Part shown: positions 33,399-42,873 of the stretch, piece after piece
Numbering within the stretch: the stretch's first letter is position 1
Layout: every line of letters begins with the position of its first letter
Source: DATJGR01 sp963812255
GTDB lineage: Bacteria > Pseudomonadota > Gammaproteobacteria > Pseudomonadales > Azotimanducaceae
DNA length: 64,000 bases
Direction: 5' to 3'
Assembly (NCBI GenBank): GCA_963812255.1
Contig: CAWEUM010000003.1
Location: 620,001-684,000 of the forward strand
Position numbers and translations under genes: made by a program
Notes under the pieces: generated by a model
Database searches by the model: none
Told to the model about the DNA's origin: nothing
What the model saw: only the letters and a program-made list of their open reading frames with translations

Positions 33399-33614
33399 TC
33401 AGCCGCGTTGCCGGCGCCGGCTATCTGCCTCGGTTGGAAGTTGCGGTCCAGCGAGCCACACCAGCATGTGCGGATCGGCGAACTTCAGTTCGCCCGAATG
33501 ATGCCGACCGTCGGAATAAAACACACCGCACAAACCGTTGTTGTCGACGTCGACAAGGCCGTCGTCGCGCAATGTGTAGATTGCTCCCGTGAGTGGGTGT
33601 TTCAGTACTGGCAT
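33399..33614 (-). CDS. Small conserved protein within the Rieske cluster
   Basis: 71 residues from ATG 33614: LKHPLTGAIYTLRDDGLVDV, NNGLCGVFYSDGRHHSGELK and ADPHMLVWLAG. I do not know a named family. The sequence looks like a compact beta-rich domain, and the position between two Rieske alpha genes suggests a partner or regulator of that system. A weak GGAAG lies upstream. The Arg-rich tail (EADSRRRQRG) looks disordered. Confidence 0.6.
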   Translation of the reverse strand: MPVLKHPLTGAIYTLRDDGLVDVDNNGLCGVFYSDGRHHSGELKFADPHMLVWLAGPQLPTEADSRRRQRG

Positions 33615-33633
33615 GGCTGTGCTTCCATCATGT

Positions 33634-34890
33634 TCATGGTAACTCCGTTTGAATTCGTCTCTGTGAATCGTGCGGGTACATCCACTCCGCGCCGATGACC
33701 GGCGCGACGCGTAGCGCTTCAGGAATGCGTTCGACGCCGATGATCGAGTCGATCGATTGATGCCAATGGTAGATACGCGCTTCCTGGTAGCTCAGCGGAA
33801 CACCATCGTAGACATACGACTCGACGGCCTTCTGGATCCAGTTGCCGAACTGCGTGTCTTCCGCAACCACGTCATTGAAGAAGGCAATGTGGCGATCCCA
33901 AGCATTGGGCATCGGTGCCGGAGACCAGTCTTTGCCGAACCAGGATATCTCGAGTGTCGTTGTGTTCAGACTCGTCGGCCAGAACGCCATGATCGGAAAT
34001 CCCTTCACGCTCATCGGCGAAACGAGGTTCGGAACCAGATTGAACGACAACGTGCAGGTGCGCGCGATCTCACCGACCGTTTCGATGTCGGGCCGATCGT
34101 CACGGTCGTCGTTCTGCCCGCGCATCGGCTTCGACGGCGCTACCATGCGGCCGTGTCCGCCGGGGTACAACGTATTCACATTGCCGCGATGGTCCAGCAG
34201 CGGAGATACTGTTTTCGGATGAATCGACGGTACGTGATAAACCTCCATGTTCGCTTCCATCGCGATCTTCCAGTTGCACTGCAGTTCGAACCGATCCTTG
34301 CGGACGAAACGCAGCGATTCGAACTGGAACTGTCGCCATTGCGGAATGAACTCGGCGAGATCCTCCGCCAGCGGCCGCGCATTGCAATCGAAGTTGACGA
34401 ACAGGAATCTGCCGATCGATTCGATTCGCACCGGGTACAGCGAGCGACAGGACTTGTCGAGGCCGACGAAATCGCGTTCATCGCGCAACGCGATCAGCGA
34501 ACCGTCGTGCGCATAGGTCCAACCGTGGTAACCACAGACGAACCGATCTGTCCGACCGTACGGTTCACGGACCAGCGCGGCACCGCGATGCCGACAGGTG
34601 TTGTAAAACGCGCGCACGCCATCCCGCGCATTCAGAATCACGACACCCTGCAGAGCCGAGTCGAACAGCTTGTAGCAGCCGGGCTCCGGCACCTCATCCA
34701 GATGGCCGGCGAACAACCATGACTGGCGCCACAAATGTTCCCGTTCGAGCGCATAGAACGCCGGGTCCGTGTAGCGTTTGCCCGGCAGGTCCGGCAGCGC
34801 GGGAAAACCATCCGGCGGCGCCGTACGCTCGCGTTCGAACTCGATCAGACGCTCGAGGTCCGCAGTTTCATCGTGCCATGAGAAAGTCAT
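33634..34890 (-). CDS. Rieske oxygenase alpha subunit (2 of 3)
   Basis: 418 residues. Rieske site CRHRGAALV...CGYHGWTYAHDG; catalytic iron region NWKIAMEANMEVYHVPSIHP. PGKRYTDPAFYALEREHLWR is a typical start of this class. The central insert (YPGGHGRMVAPSKPMRGQND) is Gly/Pro-rich. It sits 19 bases upstream of the small conserved gene and is divergent from the diguanylate cyclase gene. Substrate unknown; the class includes aromatic and quaternary-amine oxygenases. Confidence 0.92.
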   Translation of the reverse strand: MTFSWHDETADLERLIEFERERTAPPDGFPALPDLPGKRYTDPAFYALEREHLWRQSWLFAGHLDEVPEPGCYKLFDSALQGVVILNARDGVRAFYNTCRHRGAALVREPYGRTDRFVCGYHGWTYAHDGSLIALRDERDFVGLDKSCRSLYPVRIESIGRFLFVNFDCNARPLAEDLAEFIPQWRQFQFESLRFVRKDRFELQCNWKIAMEANMEVYHVPSIHPKTVSPLLDHRGNVNTLYPGGHGRMVAPSKPMRGQNDDRDDRPDIETVGEIARTCTLSFNLVPNLVSPMSVKGFPIMAFWPTSLNTTTLEISWFGKDWSPAPMPNAWDRHIAFFNDVVAEDTQFGNWIQKAVESYVYDGVPLSYQEARIYHWHQSIDSIIGVERIPEALRVAPVIGAEWMYPHDSQRRIQTELP

Positions 34891-35060
34891 CCGCCCTCAC
34901 TCCAGCCAGACGGTGACGCACTGCCCCAATCGGATCTCGCAAACGTGAACGTCGTCATGTTCCGTCCGAGGCTCCGTTGAGCAATCCGGCGCCATGGCCG
35001 AATCTTGCGAAGTACCCCGCTTCCTTCTCGCCGCATGCAGAACACGGAAGGGCTGCTGTC

Positions 35061-36587
35061 ATGTTCCAGGTGACCGTTTGGTCGCTGCCGTCGTTGATCT
35101 CGTTGGTTCTGGCGGGTTCCACGCTGCGCTTTGCCCGACGCAATCCAAGCGTTCCCGGTGTTACACCATTGTTGGGTCTGTGCTGGTGCCTGATCGTCTG
35201 GTCCTGCGGGCAGTTGCTTGCAACGCTGGTGACAAGCCCGTCGATGAAAATGTTCGCGATGAAGCTGCAGACTCCAGGCATCGCCTACGTGGCCGTGTGC
35301 TGGTTCTGGTTCGCCGTGGCCTATGCCCGGCAACGCCGGCAAGTGTCGAGCGCACTGCTGATCACGATATCGGTGATCCCCAGCATCTCGCTGGTACTCG
35401 CGCTGACCAACGAATGGCATCAGCTCATCTGGGAGTCGCCGCACACGATCACCCGGCACGGTTACGTCAGTTGGGTTGCGCAGGACGGGCCGTGGTTGAT
35501 GATCCACATCATGTACACGTACACGTTGCTGTTCGCCGCAACCGTGATCCTCGGTTTCGAACTGTCGAGGTCGACGCGCTATCGCAAGGCGCTGGTTGCG
35601 GTCATTGCGGCGCCGACGATCACCGTCGGCCTCAACGTCCTTTCGATGACACAGTGGTTTCCGATCCCAGGATTCGACCTCACGCCACTCGGTTTCGCAT
35701 TGTCGGCATTGCTGATGAATGACGGTGTGCTGCGCTTCGGATTGATCGAAGTCACGCCAATGATCCGCAATCGCGTCGTTGAACAGTTGAACGATGCGGT
35801 CGTAGTGATTCAGGGCAACGGACGCATCATCGATCTCAATTCCGCCGCCGCGAAGACGTTCGGCACAACAATCGAGTCTGCTCTGAACCAGCCGGCGACG
35901 AACTTCATCCGCACCCAATATCTGCCCGGCCTGATGGTTGGGTTGTTCTCCAAAGCCGAATTCAATCTCGGCAGCCGTTCTTTCCACGTGCTGGCGACGC
36001 CGTTGGCCAACGAATCCGAACAGACGCAGGAAATGGCGCTGGTCTTTCGCGACATTACGGAGCTGACGGAGATCAAGCACGAGATGGAGCGTCTGGCGCA
36101 CACCGACTTTCTGACCAACTTGGCGAACCGTCGCTACTTCATGCAACGGCTCGCCGAAGAAGCCGAACGGGTCAAGCGCGGCAATCAGCCGATGAGCGTG
36201 CTGCTGCTCGATATGGACTCGTTCAAGAGTGTCAACGACACGCACGGTCACGACATCGGCGACCGCGTGCTGCAGGTGATTGCAAGCATCACGCAGGAGA
36301 TCAAACGCGTCTCCGACGTAGCGGCTCGCATCGGTGGTGAAGAGTTCGCGATACTGCTGCCGGACACCGATCGCGACGGCGCGATCAAGCTCGCGCAACG
36401 GCTGCGCGGCACCATCAACGAACAGATCATCGCGGACGCAAGAGGTCACCCCATTCACGTGACCGCGAGCATCGGCGTCGCCACGATGTCGTGTCTGGAC
36501 GACGGCATCGACCACATCCTCACGCACGCCGATCGCGCGTTGTACCGGGCCAAAGGTGCGGGCAAAAATCGCGTGTGTACTGAGTGA
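35061..36587 (+). CDS. Membrane diguanylate cyclase (7TM sensor, PAS-like, GGDEF)
   Basis: About 508 residues from ATG 35061 (GGAAGGG upstream); TTG 34977 would add 28. The N-terminal half has about seven hydrophobic helices of the histidine-kinase 7TM type (VTPLLGLCWCLIVWSCGQLL, GIAYVAVCWFWFAVAYARQR). A PAS-like segment follows (VVEQLNDAVVVIQGNGRIID), then a GGDEF domain with DFLTNLANRRYF, LLLDMDSFKSVNDTHGHDIG and the active loop GGEEF. The active site is intact, so it should make cyclic-di-GMP. Its place amid Rieske genes may link signalling to substrate or membrane state; that is inference. Confidence 0.9.
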   Translation: MFQVTVWSLPSLISLVLAGSTLRFARRNPSVPGVTPLLGLCWCLIVWSCGQLLATLVTSPSMKMFAMKLQTPGIAYVAVCWFWFAVAYARQRRQVSSALLITISVIPSISLVLALTNEWHQLIWESPHTITRHGYVSWVAQDGPWLMIHIMYTYTLLFAATVILGFELSRSTRYRKALVAVIAAPTITVGLNVLSMTQWFPIPGFDLTPLGFALSALLMNDGVLRFGLIEVTPMIRNRVVEQLNDAVVVIQGNGRIIDLNSAAAKTFGTTIESALNQPATNFIRTQYLPGLMVGLFSKAEFNLGSRSFHVLATPLANESEQTQEMALVFRDITELTEIKHEMERLAHTDFLTNLANRRYFMQRLAEEAERVKRGNQPMSVLLLDMDSFKSVNDTHGHDIGDRVLQVIASITQEIKRVSDVAARIGGEEFAILLPDTDRDGAIKLAQRLRGTINEQIIADARGHPIHVTASIGVATMSCLDDGIDHILTHADRALYRAKGAGKNRVCTE

Positions 36588-36624
36588 TGCCACGGCGTTA
36601 CTGACCCTGTCTACCAACCAAGCG

Positions 36625-37818
36625 CTATGAAAACCCTGCTGCACGTCGCTGCGGGTTGAACGCGATTTCGTCCGGGTCACGGCCTATCGATTCGCGAAAT
36701 GCCCGGTGCATATTGATCAACGACGGTTCGTTGCGACCGAAAATCGAATACGGATGCAGCCGCGACTTGAAGCTCTTCATCACATTACGGCTGATCCAGT
36801 AATCCTCGTTCTCGACGATGGAATAGATGTAGTCGAATTGCTGGTTGGCCGAAGCGAGTTCCGCCTCGCTCGTCAGATGGTTGCGCGAATACAGGTGATA
36901 GCGCGTGACGTGTTCGTCGACCCGCTCACCTGGATACAGGTGAAACATGTATACAAAGTCGCGCGATACCAGCAGCGTGATGTTCGGAAACAGAAAGTGC
37001 ACGAACGTCAGGTGGGCGAACGCGTCCCACTCGGATTCCGGCTGATCTTTCAACTCGACGATCGATTTGCTCGGGAAGCCGAGCCGGTGATTGTATTTGT
37101 AGCGGTCGTAGGTCATCAGGTTCGTCAGCGACGTCAATCCCACAGAGTCCTTGTGCAGCGGACCGAAGTGATAGCCCTCGCAGAACGTGTCGAGCGCGAG
37201 CTTCCAGTTGGTGCGCACGCGCAGTTCTTTGCTGCGGATGAACTGGGTATCGCCGAGATGCCAGGTACCGAGCTGCGGCCCCAGGTCGCCGAGCATATCG
37301 TCGATGTCGACAAGGCCTTCAGGATCCGGATTGACGTACACGAGCCCGTACTTTTCCTGCACGGGCAAGCGAATAAGGCCGTGGCTCGATTTGTCGACGT
37401 GACCGAACGTCTCCTGCCTGAAGACCGACTGCAACTGCCCCGACAGATCGTACGTCCAGGCGTGGTACGGACACGTGAAACGTTCCTTGTGGCCGCACGC
37501 AACGTCTTCGAGGCGCGCGCCGCGGTGTCGGCACGCGTTCAGGAACGCCCGCACGACACCGGTCTGATCGCGCACCACGATCATCGGAACGCCGGTGTCT
37601 TCGTGAGTTTTGAAGTCGCCGGCATTCGGTATCTCAGACCCGAGACAGATCAACGTCGCGCCTTTACGAAACAGCCGTTCGCGTTCCTCCTGCCATAGCG
37701 TTTCGTCGGTGTAGGTCGTTGCGTCGATCACCAGAGGCTGATCCGCCATCGCCGTGGTGCCACTTGCCAGATAGTCGAGGCAGCGGCGCGCAACGGCGTT
37801 GAGTTCGAGCGTGTCCAT
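36625..37818 (-). CDS. Rieske oxygenase alpha subunit (3 of 3)
   Basis: 397 residues. Rieske site CRHRGARLE...CPYHAWTYDLSG; iron region NWKLALDTFCEGYHFGPLHK. The N-terminus VARRCLDYLASGTTAMADQP is characteristic of a Rieske subgroup distinct from the two others here. All predicted ligands are intact. It converges on the diguanylate cyclase gene and has a free upstream region before the DUF4340 gene. No beta subunit, ferredoxin or reductase is encoded beside it. Confidence 0.92.
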   Translation of the reverse strand: MDTLELNAVARRCLDYLASGTTAMADQPLVIDATTYTDETLWQEERERLFRKGATLICLGSEIPNAGDFKTHEDTGVPMIVVRDQTGVVRAFLNACRHRGARLEDVACGHKERFTCPYHAWTYDLSGQLQSVFRQETFGHVDKSSHGLIRLPVQEKYGLVYVNPDPEGLVDIDDMLGDLGPQLGTWHLGDTQFIRSKELRVRTNWKLALDTFCEGYHFGPLHKDSVGLTSLTNLMTYDRYKYNHRLGFPSKSIVELKDQPESEWDAFAHLTFVHFLFPNITLLVSRDFVYMFHLYPGERVDEHVTRYHLYSRNHLTSEAELASANQQFDYIYSIVENEDYWISRNVMKSFKSRLHPYSIFGRNEPSLINMHRAFRESIGRDPDEIAFNPQRRAAGFS

Positions 37819-37884
37819 GATTTCGGTCCTCGGTCTGGTGCCTTTGTACCGGGGGCCGAAAAAAAAGGCAACTCTGACGGTTTT

Positions 37885-38889
37885 CTATCCCGGGGCGGGT
37901 TTGGCAGCCGTTTTCGGTTGCGCCGCCGGCTTTGCGGGCGCGCTTTTCGCCCCGCCAGCGGCCGCAGCCTGGGCTGCCGCCGCTGGCGCCGGCGCGCTAT
38001 TGGCAACCAGGTCACTGCGGTCCTTGATCAACGGCTCGCCAACGTACGCGGCGAGCTTGAACGCGCCAGCCTGTCCCTTGCGCGTGACGATAAAATCGCC
38101 CTTCGGTGTCGGTTGATAGAACTGATAGTCGAATTCGCCGTTCTTCGTTGTGGCGTTCAACGAAAGCACCGGTTGGCCGGTCGGGTCCGGCGCATCGGAC
38201 ACGCCCATGACGCGCAGATTCGCGACCTTGTTGACGAGTTCGGTGACGGCGTCCTGTTGCAATTTCTGGTCCGGCGCCATTCCGTCGAGCGTCCACACGG
38301 CATCCTTGTGTTGCAGGATCCAGTGGTCCGGCCGTGTCAATGTCGTGATGTCGCCGCTCGGCTTCAACAACTCCTTGTCGAGCCAGTCATCGGCTCGCGC
38401 GGTGGCTTCGTAGTTGGCAAACGAAATCGCATAGATGTCGTTCCCATCGGCGCGGCGCGCGTGCACTTTCTTGAAGCCGGGCGAAGTACCCAGATACACA
38501 TCACCCACCACCTGATCGTGATCCATCAGTTTGATCTCGCGCTGGAACTTGTCCGGCGCCACCTCGAATCTTTTCGCCGACTCGGCGCTCGTTGCAACCG
38601 GCCACGGCACCTGCACCGCAATCAGCTTGTCGAGCAACTCGCCGACTTTATTGTTGTCGGCGGGCAGCCCCTTGGCACCCGGGAGCAGCCATCCTGAGGC
38701 GCCCTTGTGCAAGGTCAGCTTCTGGGCCTTGTCATCGATGATTTCGAGGCCATCGACCTTAGCGCTATCGACCGAAAGCAGATTCGCCGGCGGCTTCGAC
38801 ATAACGCGCTGCTGCCACACCAGGATTCCGCCGAGCACGATCAACTGCAATGCGAGCAACAACGACAGCACTTTCACATGGCGGTTCAT
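37885..38889 (-). CDS. DUF4340 protein of a Gld-type ABC system
   Basis: 334 residues from ATG 38889, which overlaps the upstream stop (ATGA). One N-terminal membrane helix (VLSLLLALQLIVLGGILVW) leads into an extracytoplasmic DUF4340 domain (KVDGLEIIDDKAQKLTLHKG, DKFQREIKLMDHDQVVGDVY, DDWLDKELLKPSGDITTLTR). An Ala/Pro/Lys-rich tail follows. DUF4340 proteins are regularly encoded after GldG-like genes, so it is the third part of the transporter at 38886-42775. Function unknown. Confidence 0.85.
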   Translation of the reverse strand: MNRHVKVLSLLLALQLIVLGGILVWQQRVMSKPPANLLSVDSAKVDGLEIIDDKAQKLTLHKGASGWLLPGAKGLPADNNKVGELLDKLIAVQVPWPVATSAESAKRFEVAPDKFQREIKLMDHDQVVGDVYLGTSPGFKKVHARRADGNDIYAISFANYEATARADDWLDKELLKPSGDITTLTRPDHWILQHKDAVWTLDGMAPDQKLQQDAVTELVNKVANLRVMGVSDAPDPTGQPVLSLNATTKNGEFDYQFYQPTPKGDFIVTRKGQAGAFKLAAYVGEPLIKDRSDLVANSAPAPAAAAQAAAAGGAKSAPAKPAAQPKTAAKPAPG

Positions 38890-41858
38890 GCGGGTTCTCC
38901 CCCTCTCTGGCTGGGAGTCTGGCCAGGCGAGTGCGCGGCATCGAGCCACCGGTGGTATTTCGCAACACGGGTCTTCGCGCGCGCCCGGTGTATGCCAAAA
39001 ATCATCGCGAGCAGCGCCAGCGCCAACGCATAGTTCGAGTATTCGAGCGTCATCCGCTGCGACGGTTCGAGCGACGGGAGGGTGCGATTGAAATGTCCGC
39101 GCGAGCGAATCGCCAGCAAGCCGGGATCTTCGAGCGACGCGTCCACCGCATTGGCCATCATCTGCAGCGAATTGCCGTACACCGTGCCTTCGGCAGAGCC
39201 GATCATCGCCAGCGTCTGATCGGACAGGAACGTATTGGAAGCGAACACGAACAATCTCGCCGATTCCGGAGATTTGTCGATGACACCCGTAATGACGCCC
39301 ACATCCGCTTTGTCTTTGTCCTGGTCGGCCCGCGCCTTATCCGACTTGTCTGCGGATGCGTCCTTTTTGCCGCCTTTGTCGTCGTCTTTCGCCTGCGCGA
39401 GCAGCGGGTTGGGCTTGTCGGCGAAAAACGATTTGAACGTGCCTTCCACGCTGACACCCAACACCGATGCGCCGCGATCGCCCTCGGGCGTAAACGCGGA
39501 GTGACCTCTCGAATCAATCCGTGGCATCACGTCCATGGACTTCGATCGCCAGCTCTCGGCTGAACTCTTCAGCAGATCCGTCACGGTTCGTCCGGTGTTC
39601 TTTTTCGCATCGAGGTCGATCGGTGACACCCACGGCATCGTCACCTGCGGCACATCCGCAGTGATCGGCGATACGGCGTTCTTGCCGCGGCCTCGCACGT
39701 CGACGAAATACGGATAGTCCAGCATCTGCATTTCCTGGAAGGAGAATCCACCGACCTCGCGTCTGACCGGCACCGGGAACGCCGCGTTCTGCGGATCCAT
39801 GACGAACGACGGCTGAATGTGAATGCCCTCGAAGTCGAGCCATTTCGAGAGCCCCGTATTGCGCGGTCCAGCGGTCAGCGTTTGCTGCGACAGGCTCGGC
39901 GCGAGCGGCGCGGCCGACAGCATCACCGTGCCGCCCTGCATCAGGAACTGATCGATTGCGAAAACCTGCTTGTCGTCGAGGCTCGTCGGATCGGCCACGA
40001 TCAACACTTCGGCTCCCTCCGGTACCCGACCGTCCTTTAGTTGCGTGCGTTCGACGTTGTGATCGGTCATCAGCGCATCGGCCAGTTGCGTGTACTGATT
40101 GCCGCCACTCATGCCGCGCATATAAGCAGGGGTTTCCGGCGCCATGAGCGCGATGGACTTCAGATAGCCGGTCGCAAAACGCTTGAAGGCCGCATCCATC
40201 GACCGCTTCAGCGCTTCCTCCGTCAGGTCTTGCGGCAACGGAATCTGCACCACGGTACTGGCGCCGCCGTCCAGCACCAGATAGAAATAGAACGTGTTGG
40301 TGTCGAACAGGCTCGCCGCCATCGGACGGAAGCCGTACTGCTGACGGATCCGTTTTGCCACCGCCCCGTCGCCGGCGGCGGGATCGACGAATTCGACCGA
40401 AAGCTTGCCACCCGCCGTTTTCTTGTAGTCATCGAGTACTTTGATGACAGTGTCCTTGAACTTCGCAAGCGTCGGCGGCAGCGCGCTGTCCGACGACACA
40501 TAGCCGACGAATTTCAACGGTTTCGGGATGCTCGCAAACAGGTCGCCACCGGATTGAAAGCCGTACAACACTTTCTTGATGGTGCGGGTGATGTCGTATT
40601 CCGGATTGCGCAGCTGTACATCGAGCTTAGACTCACCTTCGACCTTGACCTCGATCAAGTCGCGAAAGCCGAGCACTTCAAACTGATCGCCATACTGAAC
40701 CAGCACGTCGAAATAGGAGTTCACCAGGCTCGATTGATAGCGGTCGGCAACCTGAAACGGCACGGGTCGGATGCCGTATTTGTTGTTTGCTTCGTTTTCG
40801 GCTTCGGGATCCTTCGCCGGGTCGACGATTTCAACGTGAATCTTGCCGTGACCGGCGATTTCGTATTCACGCAAAAGATCCTTCAGCTGCGGCACCAGCG
40901 GCGCCAGCAGCGGATGCGTCTTCGACGAAAAATAGCCGCGGATCAGCAGCGGTTCGCGCAGTTGATCGATGTAGTTCATCGTAGCCGGAGAAATCGAGTA
41001 CAGACGCCCCTGCGTCACGTCGACTCGCGCGCTCGTCAGCGGCGCCAGCCAGAGGTTCGCGACCAGCAGATTCGCAACCACCAGGCCGATGCCCAATTGC
41101 CACGCGCTGTGCCGGCGCTGATCGCCGTCCTTCGCCCAACGCTGCCGTTCCAGCGCAAACACATTCAATGCGAGGAACGTGATCGTCAGACTGACGTAGT
41201 AGTAGAGATCCCGGAAATCCAGCACGCCCCGCGTGATTGATTCGAATCGCGACCCCGTACCGATGGCGCGCATCCAGATACCCAGGTCGTTGCCGGCGAG
41301 ATCGGTCAGCAGCGGCGCGCCGATGAGATACAACGCACCGCAGGCGAGCGTTGCCAGGATCAGGCTGACAATCTGATTGTCGCTGCGCGCGCTGACGGTC
41401 AGCCCGATGGCGATGTATGCGCCGCCCAGCAGCATTGCTGCGAGATAACCCGCGAGCACGGGACCCCAATCGAGGTTGCCGACGTATGCCACAGTCAGCG
41501 GCAGCGGCAATGTCAGCAGCAGCGCAATCGCAACTAACGTCCAGCAGGCGAGAAACTTTCCGACGACGAACGACCACGTCGTCACCGGCACCGTGGAGAC
41601 GAATTCGAGTGTGCCGGAACGTCGCTCCTCGCTCCACATCCGCATCGTCAGCGCGCTGCACAGGAATACCAGCAGCAGCGGCAACCATTCGAACATCGGC
41701 CGTACGTCGGCGATGTTGCGCGCAAAGAATGCCTCGCCCCAGAAAAAGATGAACAGCGTGATTGCGAGGAAGCTGGCGAGGAACAGATAGCCGATCGGCG
41801 ACGAAAAGAAAAGCGACAGTTCCTTGGCGGCAATGCGTCTGATGCTGGCTCCGTTCAT
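38886..41858 (-). CDS. Fused ABC-2 permease / GldG-type protein
   Basis: 990 residues. Residues 1-240 form an ABC-2 permease like GldF (SSPIGYLFLASFLAITLFIF, SEERRSGTLEFVSTVPVTTW). A further helix (WQLGIGLVVANLLVANLWLA) starts the GldG-like extracytoplasmic domain (RVDVTQGRLYSISPATMNYI, LLREYEIAGHGKIHVEIVDP), ending in a last helix (YSNYALALALLAMIFGIHR). GldF and GldG are separate proteins in gliding bacteria; here they are one chain. It overlaps the ATPase gene by 4 bases. A long Lys/Asp-rich segment near residue 840 is low complexity. Confidence 0.88.
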   Translation of the reverse strand: MNGASIRRIAAKELSLFFSSPIGYLFLASFLAITLFIFFWGEAFFARNIADVRPMFEWLPLLLVFLCSALTMRMWSEERRSGTLEFVSTVPVTTWSFVVGKFLACWTLVAIALLLTLPLPLTVAYVGNLDWGPVLAGYLAAMLLGGAYIAIGLTVSARSDNQIVSLILATLACGALYLIGAPLLTDLAGNDLGIWMRAIGTGSRFESITRGVLDFRDLYYYVSLTITFLALNVFALERQRWAKDGDQRRHSAWQLGIGLVVANLLVANLWLAPLTSARVDVTQGRLYSISPATMNYIDQLREPLLIRGYFSSKTHPLLAPLVPQLKDLLREYEIAGHGKIHVEIVDPAKDPEAENEANNKYGIRPVPFQVADRYQSSLVNSYFDVLVQYGDQFEVLGFRDLIEVKVEGESKLDVQLRNPEYDITRTIKKVLYGFQSGGDLFASIPKPLKFVGYVSSDSALPPTLAKFKDTVIKVLDDYKKTAGGKLSVEFVDPAAGDGAVAKRIRQQYGFRPMAASLFDTNTFYFYLVLDGGASTVVQIPLPQDLTEEALKRSMDAAFKRFATGYLKSIALMAPETPAYMRGMSGGNQYTQLADALMTDHNVERTQLKDGRVPEGAEVLIVADPTSLDDKQVFAIDQFLMQGGTVMLSAAPLAPSLSQQTLTAGPRNTGLSKWLDFEGIHIQPSFVMDPQNAAFPVPVRREVGGFSFQEMQMLDYPYFVDVRGRGKNAVSPITADVPQVTMPWVSPIDLDAKKNTGRTVTDLLKSSAESWRSKSMDVMPRIDSRGHSAFTPEGDRGASVLGVSVEGTFKSFFADKPNPLLAQAKDDDKGGKKDASADKSDKARADQDKDKADVGVITGVIDKSPESARLFVFASNTFLSDQTLAMIGSAEGTVYGNSLQMMANAVDASLEDPGLLAIRSRGHFNRTLPSLEPSQRMTLEYSNYALALALLAMIFGIHRARAKTRVAKYHRWLDAAHSPGQTPSQRGGEPA

Positions 41859-42775
41859 GCGGCTTCTCCAGCATCGCTGACCTGCCGGAACACCGTTTCC
41901 AGATCGCGCTGCTCCGGTGTGACGGAGAAGACCCGGATATTGGCCGCGACCAGCGCTGCGACAACTTGCGCGGCGGTCGCTTCGGCATCTGCGGAAAACG
42001 GCACCGCCACACGCTTCGGCCCACTGCTCGTTACCGCACCGAGGCCCTCGATGCCACGCAACGCGCTGGTAATGGCTCCGGGTTCGGCATCGGTGCCGAC
42101 GAGCAGCCGTTCGCTGCGTTTGAGTGCTGCGAGCGATTCGTCCAGTACCAGCCGACCGTTGCGCAGGATCATCGCGCGATCACACACGGCGCTGACCTCC
42201 TGCATGATGTGGGTCGAAAGAATGATCGTCGCTTGCGATGCGAGCCGCCTGATGAGATCCCGCATATGTTGGGTCTGCGACGGATCGAGCCCGTTGGTTG
42301 GCTCATCGAGGACGAGAAAACGTGGCTTGTGCAGAATCGCCTGCGCGACACCGACCCGCTGCCGGTAGCCGCGCGACAATGTCGCGATCGCATCGAATGC
42401 CTTGATCTGGAGTTCGGTGGCCTCGATCGACTCGCGCACCGCATTGGCCTGATCCTGCGGCGCCACACCGCGCAACTCGGCCGCGTATTCGAGATAGTCG
42501 ACGACCGTCATTTCGGGGTAGAGAGGGAGGCTTTCGGAGAGATAACCCAGCGAACGCTGTACGACTTTGGGTTGCTCGGCGACATCGATGCCGTCGACGA
42601 AGATGCGTCCGGCGCTCGGCTCGAGATAGCCGGTGAGCATCTTCATGATCGTCGTCTTGCCAGCCCCGTTGTGGCCCAACAGACCGACTATTTCGCCTTG
42701 CTCGATCGTGAAGTCGACCCGATCGACAGCGAGGAAATCCTCGTATCGGCGTGTCAGCTGTTCCGCTTTGATCAC
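41855..42775 (-). CDS. ABC transporter ATP-binding protein (GldA-like)
   Basis: 306 residues. Walker A GLLGHNGAGKTTIMKML, signature LSRGYRQRVGVAQAI, Walker B FLVLDEPTNGLDPSQ and the switch His in ILSTHIMQEV are all present. The Q-loop region reads LGYLSESLPLYPEMT, as in GldA-type ATPases. With the fused permease and DUF4340 protein it makes a three-gene inner-membrane system of unknown cargo. An extra C-terminal domain (SGPKRVAVPFSADAEATAAQ) is common in this class. Confidence 0.92.
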   Translation of the reverse strand: MIKAEQLTRRYEDFLAVDRVDFTIEQGEIVGLLGHNGAGKTTIMKMLTGYLEPSAGRIFVDGIDVAEQPKVVQRSLGYLSESLPLYPEMTVVDYLEYAAELRGVAPQDQANAVRESIEATELQIKAFDAIATLSRGYRQRVGVAQAILHKPRFLVLDEPTNGLDPSQTQHMRDLIRRLASQATIILSTHIMQEVSAVCDRAMILRNGRLVLDESLAALKRSERLLVGTDAEPGAITSALRGIEGLGAVTSSGPKRVAVPFSADAEATAAQVVAALVAANIRVFSVTPEQRDLETVFRQVSDAGEAA

Positions 42776-42873
42776 TCACCCCTCCTGTTGGCGCGCCCCG
42801 ATTCGGCCGCAAGACTACGCAGCCGAGCCGCGATTTCAAGTTTCGACCTTGCACAGACCGCATTGAGCCGGCA

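Noticed and set aside
34887..36680. A 597-codon open frame on the minus strand opposite the diguanylate cyclase
   Set aside because: His/Arg/Gln-rich with no family pattern; it mirrors the coding frame of a gene with all GGDEF motifs. High GC content leaves antisense frames open.
37859..37881. A8 run after the DUF4340 gene as an intrinsic terminator
   Set aside because: On the minus strand a T8 run is present but no stem directly precedes it; I kept it only as a possible repeat half.
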